Shown: positions 23,990-35,991 of the stretch, piece by piece
Layout: each line of letters begins with the position of its first letter
Position numbering within the stretch: the stretch's first letter is position 1
Assembly: GCF_030272615.1 (NCBI RefSeq)
Contig: NC_081415.1
Location: 187,924,270-187,988,269 of the forward strand
Direction: 5' to 3'
Source of the DNA: Cryptomeria japonica
Taxonomy: Eukaryota; Streptophyta; Pinopsida; Cupressales; Cupressaceae
DNA length: 64,000 nt
The notes under the pieces: model-generated
Databases searched by the model: none
Told to the model about the DNA's origin: nothing
The model's input: the letters and a program-made list of their open reading frames with translations, nothing else
Made by a program: the position numbers and the translations under genes

Positions 23990-25690
23990 CCCTTAATTTG
24001 TCCTTCCATTTTTTAGGGTTGATGATGGAATGGTGTCTACCTAATGTGAAAACGAAAGTGGTGTATTCGTCAAATAGCGTTAATCGCGCAAAGCAAAAGC
24101 TGTAGAAATAACTCCAAATTCACGGTTGTGCAAGACTTAAATATGTGACTTTAGAATTTAGAGGCCACATTTCTCTTTCCTGCGATTTTCCACCTTTGTA
24201 TTTTTCTTCTGTTTTTCTTGTATTTATTTCTCTGTTTGCTCTGCCGTGCAATTGTGTTCGTGACGTCCGAGATCAGAGTTAAGGTCTAGAGAGAAAATAT
24301 GTCGGCCACTTTGTCTAATAAAACTTAACCAGGTTTCTTCGGGTCCAAAAAAATACAGAACAGATTCACATTTCATCACTTCCCGAATTTATTTTATAAT
24401 ATGTCCTCTTGCATATTATGACATAAATGGTAATCCATGGTAATTTTATTGTTTCTTAAAATAATATTTAATTTAATATAAAAAATTAATTTAGTTAATT
24501 TGTTAATTTTTTAATTTGTACTCAAACTTAAATTATTTCTTTTAAATTGAAATATGAAAGTTGCTTCTTTTAAGATTTTCGTTTTGAAAGGCTTCTTTTT
24601 AAACTTTCTTTTTATTATTAATATATATGTGTTTCTAAGAAAAAATTAGTCATTAAAATAGGATAAATGTTTATCACTTTTAATGTAAAATTTTCAATCC
24701 ATCAATTTTAAAAAATTTCAAGAAGAGAGTTTGAAATTTTTCCAAAAAGCAAAAATAAAAATAAAACTATGTTCCTTTTCCTTCTAGCCATTTTCCAATT
24801 TTCAATTTATTTCTAATTTAATTTCCTTTTTCTCAAAAAAAATATTTCATTAAAAATAAAATGCTCAATTTATTATTTTTGCTATTTAAAAATAAAACTA
24901 ATTAAATCAATTCAAATACTTTTGTAGTCTAATGAAATAATTTCAATTTAAATATGAATTGCATTCGATTAAATAATAATTTTCTCAAACAATTAACTCG
25001 ATGATATTTCTCTTTTCTATAACTATCAATCAAAATACACTAACTAATTTCAATAATACGTGTTTATGGAAAAATAAGAAAAATAAACCATCAAATTAAA
25101 ACATGGAAATAGAGGTAGTCCACTTTTCAAATGGATTTTATAATTACCTTGATTCAAATCCAAATTTACACAAGGTCACATAGTACATACCTCATACTCA
25201 ATTCAAGTATAATTAAGGATAACATATAGACAAGGCCCAATGTAATAACTTTGATATAACTACCATTGGGGGAATAACTCAAACCTACCAATTTAGGTGA
25301 AGAAATATACTATACCTACATCCTCAAAATAAACACCAAGCATACCTATTCTATATATAATGGGTGAAGCAATGGAAAGCAATGCTACACACCCAATGGG
25401 TTACAATATTACAATGATCACATAAAGATGGAAATATAATCATTTGATATCTCAAAATACATGAAATATGATGCTAAATATAAATATCTCTTGGAATGGA
25501 GTAGGTAGGCATTACAGGCAATGAAAAATTTAGGTGTTGGTGCTTTAGGTGCTACCAATTGCAATACACCCCCTTAGGCAAATTGCAAGAAAAAATATTC
25601 CCTAGCACCACAACCAATGCCTAAAAGACTCATTTCCCCATTAAATTCCTTACAAACAAGCTAGCCACTAGTCACTAATAGGGTCAATCA
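23990..25690. repeat. Dispersed repeat R1, copy 2 (segments B, C, E)
   Basis: 24010-24380 aligns with 52690-53530 (shared phrase gagaaaatatgtcggccact). 24380-24700 aligns with 48600-48930 and 53530-53790. 24700-25690 aligns with 54950-55925 almost end to end (shared phrases such as cacatagtacatacctcata and caatgcctaaaagact). Segment D, present in the other copies, is missing here. No coding region. Confidence 0.75.
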
Positions 25691-26411
25691 GAGTTTACTT
25701 TAGTGGCAAATATTCGCCAATGGCGAATTTTTCACATCAGCAACCTGGGAAATGGCAAATATTTTGTACTGACTATGGGTGGCCACATCGCCAAATTATT
25801 ATCAATTTCCATCAAATTCATGACCCGATCGCCATATGTTTCATGTAATTAAATGTTTCTATGCAAGGATTTCGCCAATACAATATACGATGGACACCGG
25901 GTAAATTTAATTTTTTTGCCTACACTCTTTGAGGTTTCCTTAATAGATGACCATAATTCACCTATAGGCATGTGAAGATTTGTTAGCCAGGAGGACCCAA
26001 TTCGCCCAACATTTTGTTAATGTGTGTCTCCATTCACCCCAACTTTCGCCAACTATATTGCATTTGCCAATTATTTGGACGACCCATAATCACCTCAAAA
26101 ATTACATAAGTCATGTTGTAGTTACGCGGGATTCGCCAAATATTTGTATACCATATAAAATTCCCGCAGAATTCACCATATAAGGATTGGTATAAATACA
26201 TGCAAATATCAGATCTATCTCAACACAACCTGGTGGGTTCTAGGCTCTGAATTCTGATCAATAGCGAAGTTTCAAACTAAGGAAAATCATTGTTGTTGAC
26301 TGCATTAGCGACTGCTAGTAACCTAAAGGGGAGTGATCATAGTTTTGAAGTGTTGTAATATTATTCTAAATTTATCTATATTTGTTTGCACTATTAAGTT
26401 CATTTTTATTC
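25691..26411 (+). mobile_element. Gypsy-type LTR with repeated TTCGCCAA motifs
   Basis: A U3-like region carries many variants of (A)TTCGCCAA (for example about 25707, 25870, 26043, 26131, plus an inverse copy near 25721). A TATAAATA follows at 26191-26198. About 215 bases later the sequence ...TTTTTATTCA meets a PBS-like GTGGCGACCC. The left end is not defined, and no partner LTR was found. Confidence 0.5.
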
Positions 26412-26560
26412 AGTGGCGACCCGTCAGTGCCAAGTGGTTAGCCGGGTCATTCAGACCTCAGACATCTAGATTCCATTAACTCCTGGGAAAGCTCTTGTTC
26501 TCCTTTCCAGAAGACTGGTGTCTAAACACCACATAATTCCATCAAGTAAGATTTCTCCAG
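26412..26560 (+). promoter_or_regulatory. Gypsy PBS-like site and leader
   Basis: TGGCGACCCGTCAGTGCC directly after the LTR end resembles the TGGCGAC-type primer binding sites of plant gypsy elements. The leader that follows is non-coding and soon lost, so only an LTR-plus-leader stub remains. Confidence 0.4.
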
Positions 26561-26948
26561 TTTTCCTTTATGGCTATTTCTAGAATGTATTATGACTACT
26601 TTATTACTTAGATTTTTATTAAACATGGAAATAATGTATAGAGAATAATAGAGCCTGTATTCTGTTATAGAGGGCAAAGATAACAACCTTGACCAATTAG
26701 ATATTAGCTCAACTATGGTTATGCGCTGTGTGTTCAACCTCAGTATTCTTTAAGAGGAGCAGATTCATTCTATCGAATTAACCATTAAGAAAACAATATG
26801 AAAAAGTGATGGCACAAGTAAAATCATCTAAAAAGAATGGACTTTACTTAAAAGATTGTTACTTCTAATTTTTCATGTTTCTTTGTTTCTTGTACTAGAT
26901 GAAGGTCCACCTGTGCCAGCTACTCCAACTTTGCCAGGACCTTATGCC
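26561..26948. other. No gene recognised
   Basis: AT-rich. It lies between the gypsy leader stub and the end of the minus-strand Gag ORF; probably the untranslated remainder of the latter element. Confidence 0.4.
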
Positions 26949-28097
26949 TTAGTTACTGGTGGAATTTCCTGCTGATGGAGGAATACTTTGTTCTACTGGT
27001 GGAGTTATCGGTATAGATCCATCTCCACTTGGTTCTTTAGATTTTCTAACCCATCTCTTGGTGTGATCTTGTTGTATTTCATCTACCTTCTGCTTTCCTT
27101 TATCATTATTAACCGGTTGAGTCTTGCTTCTGCAATACTTAGCAATATGACCTATTTTATTGCATGCATAACATGTAACATTGTTCTTCTAAATTGCGTT
27201 GACATAGCTGGAATCATTTCTTGACCTACAATGATTAGCAAAATGTCCAAACTTTCCACATGCATGACATTTAACATTTATTCTACAATCTTCTGATCTA
27301 TGACCATATTTCTTGCAATTTGTGCATTGACCGAGAACAAAATTGCAGTTTTGATTTGCCTTATTTCTACATTGTTTAGCCATATGCCCAATTTTATTGC
27401 AAACAAAACATCTACCATTGAATTTATAAGCATTAGATTGCCTTACCGGTTTCCTCTGTTTTGATGAGTTCTGCATGTCGGCTATCTGATCATCATTTGC
27501 AGTACTGGAGCTTTCACCTTGTACAAATCCAAGTCCTCTAGAATCATCAATCTGTCTTTGTCTTTTCAATAAGTCATCCAGTTGTGCAACACCAATCCTA
27601 AACTTCTCTTTATACTCACTTGTAGTAGTCAGATCATCTCTCAGAGTGGTTACTTGTCTTTCAACTTCTTGTTCATTATTCAGAGAGTGTGCCAAATCAG
27701 TTCTTAACAAATTATGCTCATGAGTCAATCTGTCGCATTCATCAAATTTGTTCTTCAGAGATATAACCAGATTATCTTCCTTCTTCTTTTTATCCTCAAT
27801 ATCTTTTGATAACCTCATAGTTAGATCTTGCATTTCATTCTTCATGAGCATGTTTACTTGACTTAGTTTCTGACACTGTTCCTTAAGAGCATTCTTCTCC
27901 TCATCATCCGGTTGTTGCAAAAGTTCTTTTCTCTTGGCTTGAGTAGATGATAACCTTTCTTGCAAGATAAGAATGAATTCATTTGCAAAATTCAATTCTT
28001 CTTGCAATTTCAAGTTCTTCATCCTTTCAGCATCATAATCCTCAAGAGCCATCTCAAGTTGCTTCTCCATATCCATGTTCAAAGATTCCAATTTCAA
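26949..28097 (-). pseudogene. Coiled-coil Gag-like protein with four CCHC zinc knuckles
   Basis: From 28097 an open frame of 302 residues runs to a TAG at 27191-27189, then continues in the same frame for 79 more codons to 26949. Residues 1 to about 185 are charged with heptad-like spacing and are probably a long coiled coil. CX2CX4HX4C knuckles follow at about residues 230-243 (CFVCNKIGHMAKQC), 258-271 (CTNCKKYGHRSEDC) and 277-290 (CHACGKFGHFANHC). A fourth lies after the stop (CYACNKIGHIAKYC). Zinc knuckles bind nucleic acid. The ORF starts about 40 bases after a PBS, so it takes the gag position of an LTR element, but it lacks the UBN2 Gag seen in the other copia elements here, and no pol follows. 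It may be a non-autonomous element. Confidence 0.75.
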
Positions 28098-28138
28098 GAT
28101 CTTCCTAAAGCTGATAAACTTCTTCTAAGGTACCAAGC

Positions 28139-28150
28139 TCTGATACCAAT
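28139..28150 (-). promoter_or_regulatory. Primer binding site (tRNA-Met type)
   Basis: Minus-strand sequence ...CCCAACA / ATTGGTATCAGAGC: LTR end followed directly by the initiator-Met PBS with a perfect TGGTATCAGAGC core. Confidence 0.85.
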
Positions 28151-29043
28151 TGTTGGGATCCAAGAACACTGAGAGGAGGGTAAATCAGTGTTCTGCCGGA
28201 ATGAATAGTTTTTAACTTTCTAGACCATGCATATATATACCGGTAAACAAATAAACATATAACAAGAAGCAAATAAACCATCCACATAAATGAACACCAT
28301 AACACACAAAATTTATATGTGGAAAACCTCAATGAGGAAAAACCACGGTGGGATTTGTGACCCACAATATCAGTTCACTGGCCATATGAAGAGATATTAC
28401 ATATAATAGGGGCCTGCACTTGTAGAAAGGCACACTGCCTAGAGCATACTGCTCATCACTAAAGAGTCTCACTAATTGCCAAAGTAAATTAGTAAAAATG
28501 AACTCAAGAATGCATCTGCTATGCCAAATAGAGTTTCGGTTCTGGCTCTGCTCTGTACCGGTTCATAAACTCTGAACTACTACCAGTATCTCTTCTCCTC
28601 CAAGAATGTTTTCCAAGCTATCTACAGATCATTACATGATATAGCATCCGCATACAAAATGATCTCCATACATATATTTTGCATCATACAGTTCTGCTAT
28701 ATTCTCCTATATCCACACATATCATATATCTTTTTTTTTTTCAAAAATAACATAGCAGACTGACCTATATACCTATTACAAATGATATGCCTTATGTAGG
28801 CTTACAATACATTTACAAAAATGTCAGCCTTAACAATAATAACTACAAAATGATTTAAGTAAATCCTCCTTGATGTCAGCTTCCAAAGAAGTGTTGATGC
28901 CGGTGTCGGTGCCAGTGTAGCCCTGAATGCTCCAAAGCCGATATCTACCGGTATATGCTTCCTAGTGTCGGTTTATTACTTCCATCATATCTTGCTGCCA
29001 TCAATGACACCAAAATGAATCCAATGAGTGTCAATTGCCAACA
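28151..29043 (-). mobile_element. 5' LTR of the zinc-knuckle element (893 bp)
   Basis: Read on the minus strand it starts TGTTGGCAATTGACACTC (29043 downward) and ends CCCAACA at 28151, with matching TGTTGG/CCAACA termini. It is clearly related along its length to the LTR at 46745-47692 (same start; shared segments around the ACCGAC repeats, the CCACAATATCA-type segment and the AAACCTCAATGAGG segment). No 3' partner remains at the other end. Confidence 0.85.
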
Positions 29044-29838
29044 GGTTCTTCTCAGTGATAACATGATCAATTTTAATAAGAATGATGATATGTTTACTCT
29101 TCATTCATGCGACAAGTAGTCAAGTGTGAGTTGTAATTCAAATACAAACATTCATAAATAATCCTAGATATAAGTGTACAAACTTAAATTGAAGATTCCA
29201 TCATTTAAAGAATAATAATATTTATTAGGAAGGTATATTACATGTATGATCTATAATTAATAGATATATAAATGTAATGTGTATGTGTAGACATGCTTAA
29301 ATATACTAATGTATGAATATGATATATTAAATATACATAAAAAAATAAAAAAGGTAAGATAATTAAGGTCCTTGATTAAGATCTAAGGAATGATGCCCTA
29401 AAATATTATAAAAACATATATTGACTATGACCATACTACTTAAAATAATTTACAACTAGATAACATTCAACATGCTAGAGGTTTATAAAGGTCAGTTACC
29501 CATAATAATGAGTAAAATAATCATCCAATATGTAAGATTAAAAAAGGTTCAAGGTTGTCCACATTTACTAGATAGTAAATATTTAGAAGCAATGTCCAAG
29601 TGATGCTATGACATCGCTTAAATTTCAATATTAATTATAACAAGCTCTCACTATTCTAGAAAATTTTACAATATAAACTTCATTTTCCAATGCAACATTT
29701 AGATTCTGTAAGGTTCAAATTCATTACACTATTAATACATACATTAAGATAACAAAACTTCCATAGGCTTTGAAATGATTCAGTGTGCGTAAAGATTGCT
29801 ATATTATTGATATGCTTATTACTTTCTTCTGAAGAAGT
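29044..29838. other. AT-rich, no gene recognised
   Basis: Very AT-rich with many TATAT-type runs; no credible ORF or repeat match seen. Confidence 0.5.
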
Positions 29839-30240
29839 TGAGAAAATACAACTTCAAAGATCCCAAGAACACCTGCATGCAAATACCTGTCACAAGAGAA
29901 GAATGGAGGCACATAAAGCAAAAAAGCATAAATTCTCTAAAGAAGAAAATGATCATTCAGAAAGGGAATCAATTTTTAATGAAAAAGTACAATACAATCC
30001 TTATAAAAGGATAATAGCAACCCTAAAGGTGTGCAACCCTAAATAAACCCTAAAGGGATAAAGAGTATTTAATAATTAGAATAATTATTAAATACCTACA
30101 ATATTATTAAATGCCTAAGTTTATCTCTAATTATTAAATACCTACAATATTATTAAATGCCTAAGTTTATCTTAAGCGTAGAGTATAATAGACTAATAAT
30201 TAAATAAATAATTATTAGCTAATACAAGATAACTCTAACA
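29839..30240 (-). mobile_element. 3' LTR of a short non-coding LTR element
   Basis: Shares its ends and most of its body with 31715-31958. The plus strand starts TGAGAAAATACAACTTC and ends AACTCTAACA; on the minus strand this is TGTTAGAGTT...TTTTCTCA. It is longer than its partner because of about 110 extra bases and an internal duplication of a ~45-base piece (aattattaaatacctacaat repeated at 30083 and 30127). Confidence 0.75.
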
Positions 30241-31714
30241 CCCCCCCTTAAGATGAACTTAGGGAGTAGCTAAAAAACTAAATGCATGAAGCAAAAAATG
30301 CAACTACATGATGAAGGCAAATTTGGGTCCTGACAACAAGGCCTGATGAGCTACCAAATCACAACCAAATCTCTATGAACTGGATAAATAGAGAAAATCA
30401 CGTGGGAAAAAAACTCTACTCCAAAAAGAGATGGAAAATCAAGAAAAACACCACTGAAACAGGAAATAGCTGCAAACACTGTCGAAGAGTAACTGTTGAT
30501 ATGAAGAAACTTCACTGAAATAGAACAGGACCAGGTAGAGAAGACTGTAATCTGCATGAGTGCCCTCAAATGACACTACTTGAATCGGATGGCAAACAAA
30601 GACAAACAACTGAACTCGAAGATACAGATGGCATGAGAAACCAAAGCCTGAAGAGTTGATCAATCGAACCAAGGAAGCATTAGAACCAACAAGACAAACC
30701 TCCCCATAATGCTGAAAAGGGAGAGGGACAAGTACACTGAAAAGAACGGCCAACAAGAACTACATGATGAAGAACCAGGAACATCGAAGGCACAAAGAAA
30801 GTACACATTATCGTGGAAGAAACACTCACTTGACACACAACATGAGGCGAATGCCGTGGAAGGAACAATCACTTGACAAAGGAAGATGGCAAACAAAAGA
30901 CAAACATCAACCCCCCCATGGCACTTTATAAGTAGTGCATGTACAATAAGACACAAGATGTGCATGATCCCAAGTAAACAATGCATGGTGGCACTTTTTA
31001 TCAATGCATTTGCATAAAAGAAGCTACAATGATAAAAAGACTAGAAATAGAAAGGAGAACCAAAATAGAGACATCCTACTCAGAGAAGAGATCCTAGGAC
31101 CTGAAACAACCAAGATATCCACAAAGTGCTGAAAAAGCAAAAAACTGAAGAAAATATTCTTGGAGTAGAATCTGGAAATAAAACCCATATGGATGGAAAG
31201 TACACAACACATGCTTTCCAAAAATATAAAGTTTTCAAAAAATGGAATTCGGATGCTCAAGTTATGTCTCCCGAAGTGCAAAAAGGAACTTCTGGCTTTG
31301 AAAGAAAAAATAAAACCATCAAAAAAGAAAAATTAGAAGATCAAACCTCTAGATCTGAAGAGAGATCGAAAAGAGCTTTCCGACGATATAAAGTTTTTGA
31401 AAAAACGCCTCCGTATGACCAAGTTATGGCTAAAAGAAAAAAAAAACCCCTTTTAAGGCATAAAAAGGGTAAAAAAATTAATTTTTATTTTTTTTTGACG
31501 AAAAATCTTCTAACGCATTTGTAGGTACAGTCATACGGATTTTTGTGTCTTGTAAAGTGTGCCAATGAAAAAATCATGGCCTAGATGCCCTTGTCACCGA
31601 AATAGGTCAAACTATATATCAAAATGACTAGAAACGCCCTTTGGGAGCTAATGGTGAGATCTCTTTTGGCCCAAACTGCTCTAAAAAAATTTAATGTTTT
31701 TTTTTTGACAAATT
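30241..31714 (-). mobile_element. Internal region of the short LTR element
   Basis: About 1.5 kb with no gag or pol. On the minus strand a G-run after a purine-rich stretch (AAGGGGGGG, 30247-30241) lies directly before the 3' LTR, as a polypurine tract should; this sets the orientation. Short ORFs here look accidental. No convincing PBS next to the other LTR. It is a non-autonomous (TRIM/LARD-like) element or a heavily deleted one. Confidence 0.65.
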
Positions 31715-31958
31715 TGAGAAAATACAACTTCAGAGATCCCAAGAACACCTGCATGCAAATACCTGTCACAAGAGAAGAATGGAGGCACATAAAGCAAAAC
31801 CCTAAAGAAACCCTAAAGGGATTATGTGTATTTAATAATTAGAATAATTATTAAATACCTACAATATTTATTAAATGTCTAAGTTTAGCTTAAGCATAGA
31901 GTTTAATAGACTAATAATTAAATAAATAATTATTAGCTAATACAAGATAACTCTAACA
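31715..31958 (-). mobile_element. 5' LTR of the short non-coding LTR element
   Basis: 244 bp, near-identical to parts of 29839-30240 (shared phrase gatcccaagaacacctgcat and the whole last ~120 bases). Flanking bases do not form an obvious 5-bp target duplication (gaagt on one side, tcttc on the other). Confidence 0.75.
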
Positions 31959-33224
31959 TCTTCAGTATATCATAGGTGCAAAAAATATTAACTTAATCTA
32001 AAACTTAACTCTTATATGGGAGTTTTGCAATAAATAATATTGTATGCAACACTTTTAGTAAGTAAAAAGTTTTATTTAAAGAGAAATATTATTTAAATTC
32101 CACTTACCTTATTCAACCTCCATGCTCCTCCCGATCATCATCTCTGAGGTGTTGGAGAATAAGCTATACCTTTTTTTAAAATAATTTACTATCTTCCTTA
32201 AAATAGGATGGATGGGGTAATGAGTACCCTTAATGTAACCTCCCTTCTCCATTCTTATTGTAACTTACATTGGCTATATTTTGTCTTCCCTCCCAATTAT
32301 AATATCATCTTGTCTTCGTTCAAAGTTTTTCCCAATTATCAGTTGTAACAATAAACTCTTAAGATTCTCATTTTTTTAATATGTTTGAATTCAAACAAAT
32401 AATAAATTGAGAAATATACTTACAATGAGTGCTCATAATCAAGTTATTTTAGTGTTAACATGTAGTCCACATTACCAATATTATCTTAATTTGATACTCA
32501 TAAATAATTTAATTAATTAAGGGAATTAATTATCATCACATTGTTACATATATGCTATTGTGAATATTTTCTCTCAGATATTTTAGAAAAATTTATAGTG
32601 GTTACTTTGAAAAATGTTATCTTGAATACCTGTAATTTAATTCAATGAAACATCCTAGTAAAATAAGGAGATACGTTAATATGGGGAGGATCTTGCATGA
32701 ATACCATTGAACTCCATAGTTTCAACCAATCAATACAAAAATCTAGAACTAGATATATAATGTTTGATATATTAGAATTTATAGAACTAGAAGAAACTTC
32801 TATATATTTTTTTCCTAAGGCCCAAATATATGTTCAAAGGAACTATCATTATAATAGAACCACATATTTATATTTGATCAACATACTTTAGATCTTTTAC
32901 ATGAATGAAATTTGTTACAAAATCAATAAACTTAATATATGGAAACAACATCTTTGTTCATTCATTAATTTTCATAGTAGAAAAGCACAATATGATTTTA
33001 TTTTCAAGGATTCATTAAATCAAAACTAATACATGAATTAGGAAGAATTCACTTTAATTAACATGCAACTCTTGAGATTAGTAGGCCCCTTATATTATTT
33101 TCTAGATTTTATTAATGCCTTCATAATTATCCATTCCTTAAGTATTCAACTTCAATTTGAATTCCTACACATGGAATGAGATATTTTAATATCCATTGAA
33201 ACAAATATATTTTAATTCCTAAAC
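31959..33224. other. AT-rich, no gene; contains one copy of a small dispersed repeat
   Basis: No ORF of note. 32790-32930 resembles 36840-36990 (shared phrase catatttatatttgatca), so both are relics of the same repeat or duplication. Confidence 0.5.
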
Positions 33225-33345
33225 CCCATACCGATACCCTCAACCCTAAACCCTCTACCCTAAATTGTATATCCTACACCCTAGTCCCTAAAACCTATAC
33301 CCTAAATAGTTAATACACCCTAAACCCTATAGCATATAAAGTGGA
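33225..33345. repeat. Degenerate telomere-like repeats, block 1
   Basis: About ten imperfect units close to CCCTAAA (ACCCTCAACCCTAAACCCTC, TACCCTAAAT, CACCCTAAACCCTATA). CCCTAAA is the common plant telomere unit. Here it is interstitial, short and decayed, directly beside the GA-rich tail of R2 copy 1. Confidence 0.7.
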
Positions 33346-33814
33346 GGGAGAGGTCATGATCTAGAGAGGGGAGGGAGGGAGAAGAGGAGAAGCAAATGGA
33401 CAAAGACAAAGAGGAGTGAGAAGGGATGGAGGGAGAGGTATACATGGAGGGAGTAAGGGAAGGAGGAGAGAGAGATGGGAGTGGAGAGAGAGAAAATAAG
33501 GAGAGAGTTCATAAAGGGAGAGGTGTTAGAGGCGATGGAGAGAAGGTAGAGAGGGAGGGAGGGAAGTAGAGAAGGGATAGATAGAGAGGCAAGATACCAA
33601 GATGGGGGAGAGAGGTGAGAGGCATAGATGAAGATCTAGAGAGGAGTGAGATAGATAGAGAGTGATAGAGAGAAGTGGGTAATGAGAAATTGATGGAGAG
33701 GTATAGAAATGGAAAGTGAGGGAGAGAAACATTTAAAGAAGGGAGAGAGGGAAAGAGAAAGAGGTTCAAGAGACAAAAGAGAGAGAGGGAGAGGGAGAAA
33801 TAGAGGTAATTATC

Positions 33815-33960
33815 ACCCTGAGCAATACCCTCAACCCCCTATGTACTCTAAATGGTGTACCATCAATCTTGTACACTAAACCCTATACCAATACCCTCAA
33901 CCCTAAATGCTATATCCTTAATCCTACACACTAGACCCTATATGCTACACCAAATTACCT
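33815..33960. repeat. Degenerate telomere-like repeats, block 2
   Basis: Second cluster of CCCTAAA-like units (ACTAAACCCTATACCAATAC, CCTCAACCCTAAATGC) embedded in the GA-rich tail, similar in wording to block 1, so the two may be duplicates. Confidence 0.65.
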
Positions 33961-34399
33961 AAATCATATACAAGGAAGGGAGAGGTTAAAACCAAGAGAG
34001 CGAAGGGAGAGAGAAAATGAGAGAGAAGAGAAAGGAGATAAAGAGAGATAAGGAGGGAGGGAGGGAGAGGTAGACAGTGAGTGACTAAGAGGCCTACAGA
34101 GGTGAGAGGGAGAGAGGTGAGGGAGAGAGGTGGAGAGGGATGGAAACAACTAGAGAGGGGAGAGATAGAGGGGGGGAGAGAGATGGGTAATGCGATAAGG
34201 ATGGAGAGGTGGAGAGGTACAGATGGAGGGATGAAGACATTTAGGGATGGGGGGAGAGAGAGAGGGTGAGAGAGGGAGTTAATGGTCAAGAGAATGAAAA
34301 GATAGGGTAGATAAACAATAAGAGCACGATCGAGAGTAGAAGAGAGAAAGGGAGGGAGGCAATGATAGAGATGGGGGTAATGAGAGAAGGTGAGGTAGA

Positions 34400-34403
<4 letters not shown>

Positions 34404-34440
<37 letters not shown>

Positions 34441-34481
34441 CAAGATAAATAGAGGTAGGGAGGGAGTGAGGTGAGGTGTAT

Positions 34482-34542
<61 letters not shown>
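34404..34542. repeat. (AG)n microsatellites
   Basis: Pure AG runs at 34404-34435 and 34484-34542 (about 16 and 29 units) within the GA-rich tail of R2. Confidence 0.95.
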
Positions 34543-34547
<5 letters not shown>

Positions 34548-35991
34548 TGGTAATAGAGAGAGAGGTAGACTAGATCTTGGGGGAGAGAGGAGAGAGTGAG
34601 ATAGAGAGAGTTAGAAAGTGGACAAATGAAGAGTGATTGAGAGAGAGAGATGGGTCTCGAGCCTAAGGGAGATAAAGAGAGAGAATGTTGATTAAAGCCT
34701 ATTGATTACTGAAATTTGACTAATTATAAAAAATTATGAGATCTTTTAAAACCTAAAATCTACATTGTAACTCCTAGATATCTTAAATCACTCTCAAACA
34801 TCTTTCCAATATATACATGATATGTAACTTAAAAGTGTAAGAAAGAACAAAGACATTGAAATGTGACATACTTAAAATGATATATTTTATGTATATATCC
34901 TTCTTGGGAAATTAATTTTGGCTTGAAGACATAATGACATATATAGAGAAAGAGAATTGATCCAATGCAAATAATTTGGTGCTACAACTATTAGGCACTA
35001 GCATTATAAAAATACATTTTTTATTTTTAGCATTTTCATTTGGCGCTTGCCAAATTTGGCTAGCACTAAATATAAATAAATTTTCATTTGGTGGAAGCAT
35101 GAAATTATTTACATTGGGAAATTCTAACCCTTTGGGTTGGATTTGCCTAGGGCATCCAACCAAAAGGGTTGGACGACCATTGCATGCTAATTTTTTTTTC
35201 AAAAACTATAAAAAAAAATTCACACACTTTTGGCCATGCTCTCCATTAGGTTTGCACATGTTTCAATGCAAATTAGATTTAGAAAAATATCATGTAATGA
35301 TGTTAAGATATCTTTCAGCTATCTAGCCATAGAATTGTTTTCACGTTTTGATTTTGTTAAAGTTTTCATCTTTAATTTGTTTTTTAAGTGTGTCCATCTT
35401 TTGCAAAAAACCAACCTATGGTAATTTGAGTATAGTTTTTTACTCGTTCATCAAATTTTGAAATAAAGTATATTTTTAAAAAAATGATTTTCAATTAGTT
35501 TTCAAAAAATTTAAGGGTGGAACACTTTAAAAAATTTATTTTTCAAGATGTGTCCAACTCAAAAACTAGTAAAAAATCATATCTCCCTTAAAAATTTGGT
35601 TGAAAATTTGGCATAAACTACGTGGTATTAGCTAATTTCTCACTGGAGTGATTTTTGAAATTTAAAATAAAAATTAACAATTTAGGGGGTGCACACCAAA
35701 TGCTATATTAATCTTGTTTTGAAAAAATAGGACCACTTAGTGTACTCTCCTTTTTTAATCCCTTGATCTTCAGCGTTTTCAAAAAATATTAATAGATTAG
35801 AAAGTATATTTAGAGAACTACAACTCTTGTTCTTGTTATAAATTCAAAGCACTAGAACTCTTTTTCTTGTGGCATTTTCAAATTTTTAGTGTAGCTATCT
35901 TCATTTTACCATCTAAGACCAATATTTGTTGATTTTAAAAAAGTGGCATCTTAAGATCCCTTTTTGCGCCCCCATCTTTGTGCACTTACCC

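Larger units (their letters stand above)
33350..35991 (-). repeat. Dispersed repeat R2, copy 1 (inverted), with GA-rich tail
   Basis: Minus-strand copy of a family also at 41213-42960 and 56001-58310. The 5' end is GGGTAAGTGCACAAAGATG at 35991 downward. The body contains the duplicated phrase around GGTTGGATTTGCC / GGGCATCCAACC (about 35135-35175) and TTTGCACATGTTTCAATG. 33350-34690 is almost pure GA-rich DNA with (AG)n runs. ORFs inside the GA tail are low-complexity artefacts. No transposition gene seen. Confidence 0.75.

Noticed and set aside
31126-31524. 132-residue Lys-rich ORF
   Set aside because: Sits antisense in the non-coding interior of a short LTR element; Lys richness reflects A-rich DNA.
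33225-33345. True chromosome end
   Set aside because: CCCTAAA units are few, degenerate and flanked on both sides by ordinary repeats; interstitial only.
33509-34289. Several ORFs rich in Ser/Leu/Pro or Arg/Glu
   Set aside because: Products of GA-rich simple repeats in the R2 tail; no domain, present on both strands.
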